NCBI RefSeq assembly: GCF_028640845.1
Contig: NC_080541.1
Coordinates: 154,831,502 to 154,895,501, forward strand
Length of the DNA: 64,000 bases
Direction of reading: 5' to 3'
Source: Ahaetulla prasina
Taxonomy: Eukaryota; Chordata; Lepidosauria; Squamata; Colubridae
This document shows positions 32,071-44,888 of this stretch, piece after piece. The number at the start of each line of letters is the position of its first letter. The first letter of the stretch is position 1. The translations under genes were made by a program, and so were the position numbers. The notes under the pieces are model-generated. The model was not told the origin of the DNA and did no database searches. It worked only from the letters and a program-made list of their open reading frames with translations.

Positions 32071-34899
32071 ATCTAGCACACAGCCCTCTCGCAAGTATTT
32101 TTGTACATGCCTTTCCTTATGTTGATTTGGTTTCACATAAAATATAATCTTTTGTTTGGTCATGGAAACAAAGAAACAACTACAAAATATGTTTATTCAG
32201 CCTTTCGTAATCTATGAATTTCTGCAAACTTTAAATTTAAAAATGACATCATCAAAGTCTGAAAAAAATGAGGATCGGGTTCAAAATAGAATTCAGCACC
32301 ATCCCAATTTCCATGGAGAGAGACCCAGAAAATTTATATTAAGTTCAGTTTTTCCATTACCCCTTCTAAAGGAATTCAAAGCATAGCTATACTGTGGTTC
32401 TCTTAATATAAGGAATATAATAAATATTTGTTAACAATAGAAGTAGGGCACTTTTTTCGCCAAATTCACAATCTGTTTTATAATCTTATTTTCTGGCTGT
32501 TCCCTTTTCCATTGCCCACTAGAGAATATCTGCACTGTTTCCTTTTTTCAAGATAGCCTTCTACGAGTCATCTGTGCAGATTCATCTTTAATTTATATCA
32601 CTTTCCCTAATTATAAATAGAAAAAGCATCTGGTTAAAAAATTAAAACTGAAGCTTCCACTTCATTGGTTTTGTAATAACAAAGAATCCAATGGCTCAAT
32701 TATTTCCTCTTGCCTGAAGTTTCAGGGCATACCTAAACATCACTCTACAGGATAAACTCATCCTTCTTGCTAGATTTTGGTAAAGTGTTGAAATAAAGAC
32801 TCTTTTATATGCAAATCTTACTGCATTTAAATTCAAAATTAAAACAAAGTGGCATCCTAAGGCTGTTGAAAGAAGATTAATGAGATTATTTGAGTGATAT
32901 GAGTTTCCTAAAATCGTGTCCAGATGTAATCACTAGCTACAGTTCACACTAGACAAATCATGTATGTGGGCTTCAAAAATCTGAGCAACCACTAGATGTC
33001 ACAGGGCATTCCCTGTATCTCTTTCAATAAACCTCATTGAATTCTATAGAATAAACTTTGATATAAGGGTGGTGCTGTGTAAGCCTTTGAGCTGATGGTT
33101 CACCTTAGCAAAGTTCTGAGAGATGCAACTTCTTTAAGATGGCTTGCAAAGCAGCCTGGCCTTTCACTTTGAAGAGTGAAGTGGCAGCATTTTTTTGCTC
33201 AGCTCTTCATTTCTTTTCTGCAGACACCATCAGTAGTTGCAAATTCAAAAAAGCCTCATGAGCTATGCTGTTTGGATAGGATGCTGTGCAGAGAAGATAA
33301 GAGTCAATGACCTCATTGTAAGGCATGAAGTTCTCTACAAAACAGTTCTCTGCAAATCTAAACTCTTTGCACTGACTTAATGACTATATTAACAGTCACA
33401 TGGGTTGTTAGGATTAAATCCCAATGATAGATGCTCGTGGATATCATAGACTTGGATTTATTTCAAAAAAGGTGCTTCAGAGTATTCAAAAATTCAAACA
33501 TAGTACCTGTCTGGTCTTTTTGAAATTGATGGCAGTATCTGATATAATCATCCATCAAGGTATTGCTGTCTGTGTCAAGGTCCTTGGGCTTTTCATTTTG
33601 TTTTCCCCTTTTCTCTTGCACTGCTACATGATGGATTGCAGTTTTGGAATTTCCTGTCATAGGAGCTGTCATCCTGGGTTCTCTTTTGTTTATTCTTTAA
33701 ACCCTTCCTTGAATGCGCTGATCCACCAGAGTTTTCAGTGATCAATGACATCCATGGTCTTTGGTCTTTTGGGCTCTTTGATGATGAGGCACAGTCAACT
33801 GTGACAGTAGGTTTTTATTAGCATTTTGGCCTCAGACTGCCTCCTCTTGAGACAATGGGAGTGTTGTGTTTAGCCTGATTGTCTTTTCCATACTTACGGT
33901 GCTTCTCTGCATTTGTCTCTCAGATTGTCTGAGTTTCTTCCTCCCACAGCTTCAGGATCTTGTCTGATGATCAGCTGACTCTGCATTCATGATCTCACAG
34001 CAAGAGTCACACATTCCCATTGGGTGAATATTTATTAAATCAAGGAGGTTTTGAAGGAGGATCTGCAGCTTAATTGAGACATATCTTAGTTGTCTGATGC
34101 CTGAACTCTTGCAATACTCTCTGTTGGGTTTCCCTGATTCCTCTCTTCATCTCCAATGTCATTCTGTTATTTTGGACTCCCACATTGTTGTCATTTTTCA
34201 TTTTACATCAGGGTTCTTCAATGGCTCCCTATTCAAGTCAAAGTTCAGCATTCATTAATGCTTCTTTTCCTTATAGTAAAAGGGAGAAGTGCCCTTATTT
34301 CTCCCTATCCTATTTGTTCCTTGTATTTCTCTAAGCAGTTTCCCCCCCACCCTTTTTTTTTAAATTCCATGGTCACCATCTTGAAGTTCCAGGCTGTGGA
34401 GACCTGGCTCTGGTAGTCTGAAATCAGTTCCTCTTTACCTTCTTTTGTGAGAAAGTCTGGTTACTTTTAAAATATGTTAATGATCATTTTATTGGAGAAA
34501 TGGATGAAAGTAGGGTTGGTTTATCTCCTTCCCCATTATTCTAATAACAATTATAATAGTTAATGTGTCAACGTCTATCCTGAATAAATGAAGGATATAT
34601 TTGCACTTTGCTGTTTCGAAGATGTTAATACGCATGCTTAGAGTTTTCATTTGTGTTAAATATTTGTTTAATTTGTCTACGTGCTTAAGCAATTTTTGCA
34701 CTTTTTTGGGATAAAATTACTGTTTCTATGGCTTATACCATGCATTAGTCAAAGTTATTGTTATTTCAGCAGTTGTATATTTTACACAAATTGTACAATT
34801 GTCTCCCTTTTCCATGAAAAGAGGTGGCTGTTTTAAAGAGTTTTTGTAACTTGCTACCCTTACATTTCCTATTAGATCAAAACTGAGATGCTGCACAAC
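32071..34899. other. Unassigned sequence
   Basis: About 2.8 kb without a repeat family or exon I can support. A frame at 34156-34416 has VLQWLPIQVKVQHSLMLLF, faintly like the HWLPI.FR..FK block of LINE ORF2 C-termini, but there is no other supporting motif. The rest is AT-rich with short ORFs. Confidence 0.3.
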
Positions 34900-35885
34900 C
34901 AGAGGTGAAATGCTCCCGGATCAGACCGGATCACGTGATCCGGTAGCGATGGCAGCTGCTGGTTTGGAGGACCAGTAGCAAAAATCCCTGCCCCCCCTCA
35001 CCTCTGCTGAGCCACACCATTTGCAGAGGGTTTTTCTTTTACTTTTAAAAGCTGGTTTTGCTTCAGCCGAAACAGGCCTTTAAAAGTAAAAAAAAGCCTT
35101 TGAGGATCCCACCCCTCAGCTGAGATCGGCAGAGACTTTAAACTTAAAAAAAAAAATAAAGTCTCCTCTGGCGATCTCACCTGAGTTCCTCATCAGCAGA
35201 ACCTTACTTGTACTCTTACTTGTAGTAAACATGTTTTCTACAAGTAAGAGTAGAGATTCTAAGGCACTTACCTGATTACTGATGAAGGCACGCCTCTCTT
35301 TCCAGCCTGAAAGCAGTTTCAGTTTCAGCCAGATAGAATCAATCGCTTAGCTAATCTATTTCCTTGGTGATCAACTGGCTGGCTTTGCTGGCTGAGGAAC
35401 TCTGGGATTTGAAGTCCACAATAAAATAAAATAAAATAAAAAAATAAAATAAAATAAAATAAAATAAAATAAAATAAAATAAAATATTTGTGCAGCTTTC
35501 TGAGATTTGGTGTGTTTCTATAGTGTTTCACTCTAACTACACAAACACACAAAATTTCAGAAAGCTGTATGTGGCATTTTGTGTGTGTGTGTCAGTTGTG
35601 TGTGTGTAAAGTGTGAAAGTTGGTTTTTGAGCTTTTTGTGGCTGTGTGAAGTGTGAAGTGCAGCTGCTTTTATATTGTGTGTGAGTCAGTTGTGTTGTGT
35701 TGTGTGTGTGTAAAGTGTGAAAGTTGGTTTTTGGTACCTCTTATTGTTTTTTTATACTTTGTTAATTATTTTTATTATTTATTGTTATTGGCCACGCCCA
35801 CCCAGTCATCTGACCACCAAGCCACGCCCACCAATTAAGCCATGCCCATAGAACCGGTAGGGAAAAATTTTAGATTTCACCCCTG
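34900..35885. mobile_element. hAT-like non-autonomous element with exact 8-bp TSD
   Basis: Ends CAGAGGTGAAATGCTCCCGG and TTTAGATTTCACCCCTG are inverted. TGCACAAC is duplicated exactly (34892-34899 and 35886-35893). GATCCGGTAGCGATGG lies near the left end, GCCCATAGAACCGGTAGGG near the right. The interior includes a fragment of the CTGGGATTTGAAGTCCACA MITE family (about 35369-35420), an (AAAAT)n array and GT-rich repeats. No transposase ORF. Confidence 0.92.
35421..35486. repeat. (AAAAT)n microsatellite
   Basis: About 13 AAAAT units inside the hAT-like element, directly after a MITE fragment. Confidence 0.95.
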
Positions 35886-35893
35886 TGCACAAC

Positions 35894-37528
35894 CTTAATA
35901 CATAAATCACACACCCCAAACATATACACCCACACATGTGTTGATACACACACGCACACACACTGTTTTCAACAAATGTGTAAACCAGTGACAAGATTTA
36001 GTGAAGACTAATTATTTTAGTAAGTTATGCATTTTGTTGGATGATGGGAAGCTATTTCTTTTTTGTGTGTGGGTGGGTATGCATATGCTTAAGTTAACAC
36101 AGTGGACCTCTTCTGATATTTATCTATATGCAAGTATAAATTTGTAACATAAATTCACATACATAACTTATTCCAGAGTTATTGAATGGTTGTGTGACAT
36201 CTTTCCAAATCTAACCTCAAAATCTTTATCAATCTAAAGACTTTGATCTTAGAATTTATGTCACATAATTTAGCATATTAATGATATTTTAGCTTTGGGT
36301 TGTTAAGCATAAGCAAGGAAATTATTTAAATGAATGTATCATTTTTATTCATATTTATAGCAGAAGATGGAGCAGGCTTTTAATTGCCATATAATGTAAA
36401 AATGGGGGCTATCCAGGAAGAAAAATAAACTAAAATATATTACAGCTTACCACCTAGAAAAAATAATGTTGGTATCTTTTTATATTTGAAAATTATGATT
36501 TTAATATGGCACCTTAGCTGTAACAGAAACAACAGAAGGTCTATATTTGAAGTTTCTTTAAATTTTAAACATAAGACAAAGAAAAAGAAGGAGAGAGAAG
36601 GAGGGGGGGCAGAAAGGGAGGGAGGGAGAGATATATGCTAGGTAATGGAGTCACTTGTGTAGAGCAAATAAGCCAGCATGTGTCATGTGATATTAATGAG
36701 GCAACTCCCTTCACTACTAGTAAGTTAGTTACTTGTGGATGAAAGCCAACACAGGTGGGAAACCATAAAGAACCTTATAATTGGCTGATCAATTGGATCC
36801 ACTGTCCCTGAACACAGAGAAGAAAGAGGAAGTATGTATTATGGATAACTTGACCCTAAGCCTTAAAAAACTGGGCATCTACCATTTATCATCTGCTGTC
36901 GATCAACTAGAAATAACACAAAACACAGATAACAAGATGATAGATAGAAAGTGCCCTCTCTATTAAAAAAAATTTGGCTTGCTCGTACAGAAATTATTTT
37001 GCATCATCTAATTGAAAAGTTTTCTAACTGCTTCCACACACGCATTCTGTACATACACCCCAACAGTAAGGAGTTCCACAATGGAGAAAGCGAGTTATTT
37101 GTGTAATATGCTTATGGCTGCTGATGCTGATGCCGATGCTGATGCCAATGCATTGCTTTTGATATATATTACCCAATACCTGTTATGGGCTTGCTGCCAT
37201 GGGGTGCAGTTGAGCTCTTATCCTTCACTCCAGCTCCTGCTAGTGACATGAAAGGAGCCTCCAACCAGGCATCCCAAGGGCAATGGTGAGGTCATCACCA
37301 TTCATGCTTTCAACCTGGGAGTGTTTCAGTGCTTCTGACATGAGTGCAAAATGGGCTTGCTTAGGCTCCTTCAATTCCTTCTTTCCCAATGAATGTAAAT
37401 ACAAACATTACTTCTCTTCCTGTTTAACCCAGGGCTCAGGTGGACATTCCAAAGGATAGGGGAATGGTTAGGATGCAAACAAAAGCCAAAGATTTCAAAC
37501 TGCACAATCATTGTCACATGATTTCCCC
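35894..37528. other. Unassigned sequence
   Basis: AT-rich. Short CACA and GGGA runs, and a degenerate GATGCT hexamer run at about 37119-37150. No exon or repeat family recognised. Confidence 0.35.
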
Positions 37529-38222
37529 CAGTGGTGGGTTTCACTTATCTTTACTACCCGTTCACTCGTGCATGTGTGCTCACTTCGCTCGTGTGCACAC
37601 CAATTCTGCACATATGCAGAATGTATTTGATGATGTCTGGGTCAGGGTGAAATGTTCCTGGTTCGGACCGGATCATCTGATCTGGTAGTGATGGCGGCGG
37701 ATGGTTCGGCGAACTGGTAGCAAAAATCCCTGCCCCCCCACATGCCCAGCTGAGCCATGTGATCATCAGATATATATTTTTTTAACTTTTAAAAGCATTT
37801 TTTCTTCGGCCGAAGAGGTTGTAAAAAAAATGCTTTTAAAAGGTTCCTCTGTCGATCCCAGCTGAGTTGCCTGATTGTCAGAGGCTTTTTTTTTCTTTTA
37901 AAAGCAAAAAGAATGCTTTTAAAGGAAAAGAAAAGCCTCTGGCAACTCATCTGGGATCATCAGAAGAGCCTTTTAAAAGCTTTTTTTCTACAACCTCTTC
38001 AGCTGAAGAGGTTGTAGAAAAAATGCTTTTAAAAGTAAAAAAAAAAGTTGCCCATGCCCCACCCAGTCATATTAACCCCCCACCACCACCAAGCCACACC
38101 CACAGAACTGGTAGTAACAAATTTTACATTTCACCACTGGTCTGGGCAGGTGGATGGAGACTCCCACTGCCGCTGCTACCGGTTTGCCCTAGTTCTGGCA
38201 AACCGATAGCAACCCACCAGTG
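37529..38222. mobile_element. hAT-like MITE with exact TSD, host of a nested element
   Basis: Ends CAGTGGTGGGTTTCAC and GCAACCCACCAGTG. ATTTCCCC flanks it exactly on both sides (37521-37528 and 38223-38230). About 114 bp of its own sequence lie left of the inner element and about 83 bp right of it. Confidence 0.92.
37643..38139. mobile_element. hAT-like element nested in 37529-38222
   Basis: Ends CAGGGTGAAATGTTCCTGG and TTTTACATTTCACCACTG are inverted. GTCTGGGT and GTCTGGGC flank it (8 bp, one mismatch). The interior has the TTTTAAAAGCATTTTTT and CAACCTCTTCAGCTGAAGAG palindromes seen at 29146-29828. Confidence 0.9.
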
Positions 38223-38379
38223 ATTTCCCCCTGAATGACTGCTTTGCTTAGGAACATGGCTGCTGTTCCCAATGGTGGTCACTAAATCAAGACTACCTTT
38301 TACCAGTTATGAAATTACAAAACAATGCTTCAATGCATGTTGGATGTGCATTGCCCTATTTCTATTCCAATAGGGGATA

Positions 38380-38880
38380 AGCAATTTTGTATCCATAAAT
38401 CATCATCAATTCTTGAACATTTGGAATGTACATTGTTATAATCTTAAATATGATGTTTATAAAATGATGTATGGTTGGAATATGTCATTGGAGAACTTGC
38501 CAAGAATGTATAAAGGTAGCTCAAATTTATGTTGAAAATAAATTTCAAGAAGGGACAAGAAGGGACATTTTTTATTATGCCTGAAAGACGTGTAAAAAAA
38601 ATGAGAAAGTTTTGGGTTCAAATATATACACTAATTCAGAAGAGCTTAAAGATTGGTTTACAACTGAAACCAGTGGATTTTTTGTTGGCACTGGTCAATA
38701 AACAGTTAGAAAAGTTGCAACAGAGCTTTATTTTAATATATGATAGCTGCATTGAGATTATTGTATGCACAACAATGGAAAGATTAGATATGATCTGCAA
38801 TAGAGGAATAGATGGAATAGTTGATGGAATACTGAAATGGCCAAATTCACTTCAGTGATCAGAGAAAATACAGTAGCTAC
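38380..38880 (+). pseudogene. L1 ORF2 C-terminal fragment
   Basis: Broken + strand frames give YKMMYGWNMSLENLPRMYKG, then (38529-38858) EGTFFIMPERRVKKMRKFWV, QIYTLIQKSLKIGLQLKP and ILYAQQWKD-like text in another frame. This follows the same order as the 62984-63901 L1 (KMFYRW, FHVWWTCKKIKSFW, LIGQYWKK). The Cys-rich motif is lost. Multiple frameshifts. Confidence 0.65.
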
Positions 38881-39064
38881 ATTTACTGCTGACTCAAATC
38901 TTTTTTAGAGTTTTTGATGCACAGAAAAAAAAGGAACTGATGTTTACGATTTTGATTATTAGAAAAACTAAATTATAGGGGAAAAAAGTCCTGTTGTACC
39001 ATAGGTTAAGATGCAAATATCAGTTATAAGTGCTCTAATAAAAATCAGATGATTTTTCTTTATA

Positions 39065-39067
39065 TGT

Positions 39068-39122
<55 letters not shown>

Positions 39123-39165
39123 CTTTTCTCTTCTCTTCTCTTTTCTTTTCTTTTCTTTTTTTTTG
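39065..39165. repeat. (CTTT)n / (TTCTC)n polypyrimidine tract
   Basis: About 14 TTTC units, then TTTTC and TTCTC units. A pure pyrimidine strand of about 95 bp. Confidence 0.95.
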
Positions 39166-40499
39166 CATTTTGGTTTTGTTCCTCTTTTGCTTTTCTTTTT
39201 TTTCTGTTTTGAATCTTTCCTTGTTAAAACATTAACATTACATGACGAAAACATAAATCATCAATTCCTTAATCCACATGTTGACTAAATCTACTAAATA
39301 AACCTGTTTCAATCCCTGTAGACCTAGATAAAGTGATTATCCCCTGTCCACCATATAAGCTGGGGTAAGGTGGGCCCCTGGAGATCTTTTTCCTTACCTT
39401 GTAGAGGTAAGGAAAAATTGCTTTATCTCTTTGCATTATCAATTATATTAAAACAAAGGAGACTATCTTTATTAACAGCCCTACAAGTTGCAGACTTTTC
39501 TGAAAGATTAATGGCACCTGTACCGAGCAGATTTAGGCCATTAAATATTTGGGGATTTACTTTTCCAGCTTCTGCTATTGGTGAAAACAAATCAGAGCTG
39601 TTAATGATCAGATCTTCACGGTTGCTAATGCTATTCCATATTTTGCTGGAAGCAGAGGTGGCACAATGTGTCAAGGCTTGTACTGCTGGGCCCAGTCAAA
39701 GAACCAAGAATCCTATAGACTTCAATAAGGAATTCTAATAAGGGGCAAGTAATAAAATCTTGGAAACTGTGATAGGAACCACCAGCCTTTTTCCATTAAT
39801 GAGTTCATTAAGATGAAGTGTCTCTGAATATGTGAACATTTTTCTCCTGGGCTTTCTGCAACCTGCACGTAGTTGCTATTTATGAGATAAGCTACTAATG
39901 AACTCCTTCCCACATCTATTACTTGCTTATGTGAAGAGTTCCTGCCAGTTTGTTCTCAGCTTCAACACCATCTCTCACTCTATTTTCTTACTGCTATAAA
40001 TATTTTTAAGGCTAAAGTGATTAACCAACTGTTTAAAGTCTTGTAGATTTGTAATTATGGAGATATAGGATCTTTAACTGTAGTACCACTGGCATTTCTG
40101 TTAGTTTTCTAATCAGTTTTGGGGCTTGAAAGGTTTCTGAGTGATGAAGATCTGGCTTCTCTTCAGGGAGTTGGACCAAAATTGTAGCTAAATCCATTCT
40201 ATGGCAAGAGTAAGGACTATACCAGTCTTATGTAATGCTTGGGTTTTTAAAAATACCCCTTTTGTACTGCGTTGGTTTTTGTTTTTTTTTAAATTGTTTT
40301 TAATATTGAAGTACTCTGTCCAGAATAACAAATCTTGAGAAAGGCAGCCTTGTAAATTATTATTATAAATTATATAATTTATATAAATGTATATAAATTA
40401 TAAGTATAAATTATGAGCTTTTCTAAAGGTGTGCATTCATGCAATCCCACTAGCTAAAATTCCAATTCAAGCTAAAACTGATTTTCACTGTTGGCTCTC
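39166..40499. other. Unassigned sequence
   Basis: The 122-aa frame at 39370-39738 has no recognised motif. An AT-rich imperfect palindrome lies near 40360-40415. Confidence 0.3.
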
Positions 40500-41470
40500 A
40501 TTAACAGAATAACAGAATTGGAAGGGACCTTGGAGGTCTTCTAGTCCAATCCCTTGCTCAAGCAGGATACCCTACACCAGTGATGGCTAATCTTTTTGCC
40601 ATTACGTGCCAGGATTGGGAGGGAGAGAAGGTTTGTGTGTATGCGTGCCCACACCCATAATTCTATGCACCCCGCTTCATGCATGCACGTGCAACCCCCC
40701 CTCCCCTCCTCACTCCTGGCATGCAATGGCCTGGTAGGCCCGTTTTTCTTTCTCACCTGGCTCCAGATCCTCTCTTATACATTTGGGGAGGGTGAAAACC
40801 CTCTTGGAGGCCTTCCGGAGGCCCGAAACAACCTGTTTCCAAACTTTTGGTTGGACAGGAAGTGACATTTTTTGCTGTCCCCAGGCTCCAGGGCCTCTCT
40901 AGGAGTCTCTGGAGGCTGGGGACAGCAAAAAAGTCACTTCCTGTCCAACCGGAAGTTGGGAAACGGGACATTTTGAGCCTCCAGAGGGCCTGGGGAAGGA
41001 TATTTTTGCCCTCCCTAGATGCATAGAGAGGATCTGGAGCCAGGTGAGAAAGAAAAATGGGCCTTCCCCACCTCCCCAGGGCCTCTAGAGACAGGAAACA
41101 GCCTGTTTCCCTACTTCTGGTGGGCCAAGAAGGCCCGAAATTCAGCTGACAGGTGTGTGCATGTGCGCCAGAACTGAGCTGGCATGCCCACTGATATGGC
41201 TACATGTGCCACCTGTGGCACATGTGCCATAGGTTCGCCATTACGGCCCTACACCATTTCAGACAAATAGTTGTCAAATGTCTTCTTAAAAACCTCCAAT
41301 GTTGACACATTCACAACTTCTGGAGACTCTGATTAATCATTCTGCAGCAAAATTTCTCCTTAATTCTAGGTTGGTTCTCTCCTTGATTAGTTTCCATACA
41401 TTGCTTCTTTTCATTAAAAGAAGCTTCTTTCCATTAACATACCCAATTCCTCAACCATTCTTCATGGTTT
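40500..41470 (-). mobile_element. CR1 LINE 3' part, antisense, split by a hAT-like element
   Basis: The + strand reads AACAGAATTGGAAGGGACCT and GGAGGTCTTCTAGTCCAATC. After the hAT-like element it continues ACCATTTCAGACAAATAGTT, CTTCTTAAAAACCTCCAATG and TCTGGAGACTCTGATTAATC. Read antisense this is the end of CR1 ORF2 (STLEVFKKTFDNYL) and the CR1 3' UTR. Decayed and partial. Confidence 0.8.
40579..41246. mobile_element. hAT-like element with exact 8-bp TSD, inserted in CR1
   Basis: The left end is CAGTGATGGCTAATCTTTTT and the right end CATAGGTTCGCCATTACGG. CCCTACAC flanks it exactly (40571-40578 and 41247-41254). The interior has GGAAGTGACATTTTTTGCTG and its inverted form, so much of it is self-complementary (about 40857-40945). 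No transposase ORF. Confidence 0.92.
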
Positions 41471-42195
41471 AGCCTTCAATCTTTTTGCATAGTTTTCAAA
41501 CATCCTGGAAGAAAGGTAGAGAATTGGACAGAAGAGATTATGAACCCTCATCTCTATATCTGATCTTACTGTTTTGAAAAAAAAAATGAAATTAGGGCAT
41601 ATGAGGCAACAAGATTATTTAAATTTTGTTTTCCTTTGTTTCTTCTTTCCTTTTTTTAATTGCCATTTTATAAATGACAACTGGCCTTCAGCCACAGGTA
41701 AAGTCAGTACTTTCCAAAGTAATTGCACATAGATTTACAGCCTGCAAAATATAAATGTCTTGCAAGTGCATGCTATACATATATATTAGTAATAAATCAT
41801 TTATTGTTCAATGGAATGCAAACAGAGATTAGAATGTAAGATGCTTATCTTGTTAAAAATGAATGTCTGCATATTTTTTCACAAAATGAAGAAAAATCTA
41901 TTTTTTAATTTTGGCTTGTGTTTTGAGTTCTTCTATATACTTGGATGGTTCAAAAATCAATTAACTCATGTAAAAATTCTGATACAGCTCTCTATCCATG
42001 GCAGACTTGCAAGAACTAAATTTTAGTAATTTCTTGAAATCCATTCTTTCCTAAATTGAACTATTAGGAGTTGAACATTTTTCAAATGAATTTTATTAGA
42101 CTTTTGAATACAGAATAAACACTAACAAGTACTAATATTTAGAATGAAAAAGGAGCAAAAAGAAACAAGACTAAAGACAAAAGTGTGGAGATACA
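41471..42195. other. Unassigned sequence
   Basis: AT-rich, no recognised feature. Confidence 0.35.
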
Positions 42196-42268
42196 TATAT
42201 ATATGCATACATACACGTACTTACACATACATATACATACACATACACATATATATACACACACACAA
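42196..42268. repeat. (TA)n/(CATA)n/(CA)n microsatellite
   Basis: Mixed ATATATGC, ATACAT and ACACAC units. Confidence 0.85.
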
Positions 42269-43290
42269 TTTTGCCTTTATTCTTGTTTCTTTTTTCATCT
42301 TTTTTCCACTGACTAATTATTCTAACTATCAAGAAATTTCAAATTAAAAAAAACAAACGATCAAGGGACTAAAGATACTTCATGAATTTAGCTGATATTT
42401 AAATTAATGAAAATAACAATCGTTTAAACTCTTTACATCAATTTAAAGGGTTTTCATATGTCCTGCTGAAGGCTTCTTTTGGAATTACTGATTGGTATTT
42501 ATTTTACTGTCCACAAAGAGATGTGCTTTTTTTCCCTTACAAAAAAAAAAAAATACATGATGTAATCTCCATAAACTGGATTCCAAATGGTTAATGCATT
42601 GCAGCTGGAGATGATTGCGTAACACAATATAGCACAGCTTGAAGTAAATCAGTGCTAAATAGCCCACATACAGTCCTGAGCCCTTTAACATCTCCAAAGA
42701 CACATAAGACCACCCTGCCAGAATATGGATAACAGTGACGTCATACTAGAGATGAAGAGCAAGTGGAGTTATTGCAAGTTCTGGATCCATCTTCTTTTCT
42801 TCTATGAGGTGAATAATGAATGCTAGTTGCATCAACACTTCATCTCCAGGGTAACAATGGGGATAATAATTGGTAAGAATATTTCCTGTCTTAATTAAAG
42901 TTTTCCTTCAGTAGAGCTCAACTCCTAATTATTTTTCGGTTATAGCTGTGTTGTTTTCTTGAGAAGAATAAGAAAAGTGATTGCCACTGCTCTCTTTACA
43001 GTATGTTTTTAAATGCTAGTTCAGGCTGCAATTCCATCAGAGTCTGCTTGGCTTTTTGAGATCACCAAAGCTGGCTCTGTGCTGTGATCTGCTATGATTT
43101 AGTACTTAGCTATTGTTGATTTTTTTCCCTTCTGTTCAAGTCCCTGCAGTTTCTCTTGGCAAGGTTGACAACTTGACAACCTTTCCTTGAGAGCATGCAG
43201 TGCTCCAAGTAGGCAACTGAATCTGTATTGCAGTGCAAGGTCCAAGAGCTGAAGAATTAGGCTTTAACAAATATCTAGTTCATTTTTATT
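42269..43290. other. Unassigned sequence
   Basis: No repeat family or exon recognised. Confidence 0.35.
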
Positions 43291-43333
43291 TCATCCAAAC
43301 AAGAATGATAAATATTCATTCTTGTTTGGATGA
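43291..43333. repeat. Perfect 18-bp hairpin
   Basis: TCATCCAAACAAGAATGA, a 7-nt loop, then its exact complement. It is followed by direct repeats of GAAAATATTTAAATTTAAAT (43334-43404). Confidence 0.85.
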
Positions 43334-43392
43334 GAAAATATTTAAATTTAAATAATATTTAAAGAAAATATTTAATATTTAGAGAAAATATT

Positions 43393-43520
43393 TAAATTTA
43401 AATAATAGAATAGAATAGAATTCTTTATTGGCCAAGTGTGATTGGACACACAAGGAATTTGTCTTAGTGCAAATGCTCTCAGTGTACATAAAAGAAAATA
43501 TACGTTAATCAAAAATGACA
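43393..43520 (-). mobile_element. Family S LINE 3' end, antisense
   Basis: A short (TAGAA)n tail (43404-43421), then the complement of the family S 3' UTR: TTGGCCAAGTGTGATTGGAC and ACACACAAGGAATTTGTCTT, then TCTCAGTGTACATAAAAG. It matches the 3' UTR at about 17398-17480. Confidence 0.88.
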
Positions 43521-44029
43521 TATTTATTGCAATGTGGATTGAAATGAATAACACAAATATGAATAAATTAAATATTTTAATAATTTTTGATAGAAGCAAT
43601 TGAAAAAAACATTTACATTCACTGAATGCTATGCTCTTTCCTTTCTTTCTTTAAAATCTGGGATCTTTAAAAAAATTGACATGAAAAACAGGGGAGAGTT
43701 GTAAGGAGATTTGGAAAATCATATTAAGATCAGAACTATTCAACCCTAATAAATCTGGTAAGAACCACACTGATGGTGAATCATCATTCCAGCCTACCAA
43801 TATGCTTTTGAAGTATTTCAACTTATTTTAAGAGAGAAAGATGTTCTATTATTAATAAATTCTATGTGCCTTATTTGCAAAGTTTAAGAAATATTTGGCA
43901 TCTCTTTTTTTTGGTAACCTGCTCATTTATTTATACTAAGTAATATAAAAAACTGATGTTGAAATGAAAACAACTATTTTTAGTAGTTTTAGTAGAATAA
44001 ATTTAATAACAATGAAGTACTGGAGGACC
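43521..44029. other. Unassigned sequence
   Basis: No feature recognised. Confidence 0.35.
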
Positions 44030-44185
44030 ACTTTGTTCTAGTGGCTAGAAACCAGTAGTCTGTGAGTTCTAGTCCTGCCTTAGGCACAAAGCCGACTGAA
44101 TGACCTAGAACCAACCAGTCACTTTTAGCACTAGGAACCAATGGCAAACCACTTCTGAAAAGTGACAATCTTTTGAGTAGACTAT
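44030..44185 (+). mobile_element. tRNA-derived squamate SINE, 5' part
   Basis: TAGTGGCTAGAAACCAG resembles a box A and AGTTCTAGTCCTGCC a box B. The following CACAAAGCCGACTGAATGAC and CCAATGGCAAACCACTTCTG belong to a snake SINE type as I recall it. It is 3'-truncated. Confidence 0.65.
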
Positions 44186-44884
44186 TTAGTAGTTTTAACA
44201 GTCTGAGATTTCAATAAATGCCTGATTGACTAGTCTTCCTTGGTAAGAGTAATGATATGTCAGCTTATTGCTATAGATGTGATAGAATACTATAACAATA
44301 TAGGATAAACTTCCTCCAAAACTACAGTAGATACTTGGAGATATCTAGAGTTGAAAATTCTTTTCCTAAATATATCCTTTTGGGATGAATTTACTGTAGA
44401 CTGGATCCATGTCTCCTTTAAAATTCTGCAGTGATGGGTTATTCAGTGTAGAAAATCTTGCTGAAGTAGACAGGAGAATGAACATGGCAAACATTATTAT
44501 CTAGCACAGATTGCCCACAGGCTCTGCATTTATATGTTATTCCATTACGTGCTATACAGTACATTTTTCTCCAACAATGCATTGTTTTGCTTTACTTCTT
44601 TTGAAGCAACTACAGAAAACTGTCATAAAAAGTGAACAGCAATTTCATTTCATGTACTCAGCAATATACTGGACATTCAATGAACACTTGATATCTGGTA
44701 CATGCATGCATTTTCCATCCTCCTGATTTTTTAGAAAAATACTTTAATAATATATTTTAAGTACTCTAATTAAAAAAAAAATCTCCAATTCCCAAGATTT
44801 TGGAGGGAGTTCCTAGAAGAAAATAAAATTATTTAAGAATTGAGTAACCTGGCATTGGAAATGCAGGCTAATAATTATAAACTT
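44186..44884. other. Unassigned sequence
   Basis: AT-rich flank of the family B LINE. No feature recognised. Confidence 0.35.
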
Positions 44885-44888
44885 CTTC

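Noticed and set aside
34156..34416. Possible LINE ORF2 C-terminus (VLQWLPIQVKVQ)
   Set aside because: Only one short phrase resembles the HWLPI block. No neighbouring LINE motif or 3' tail was found.
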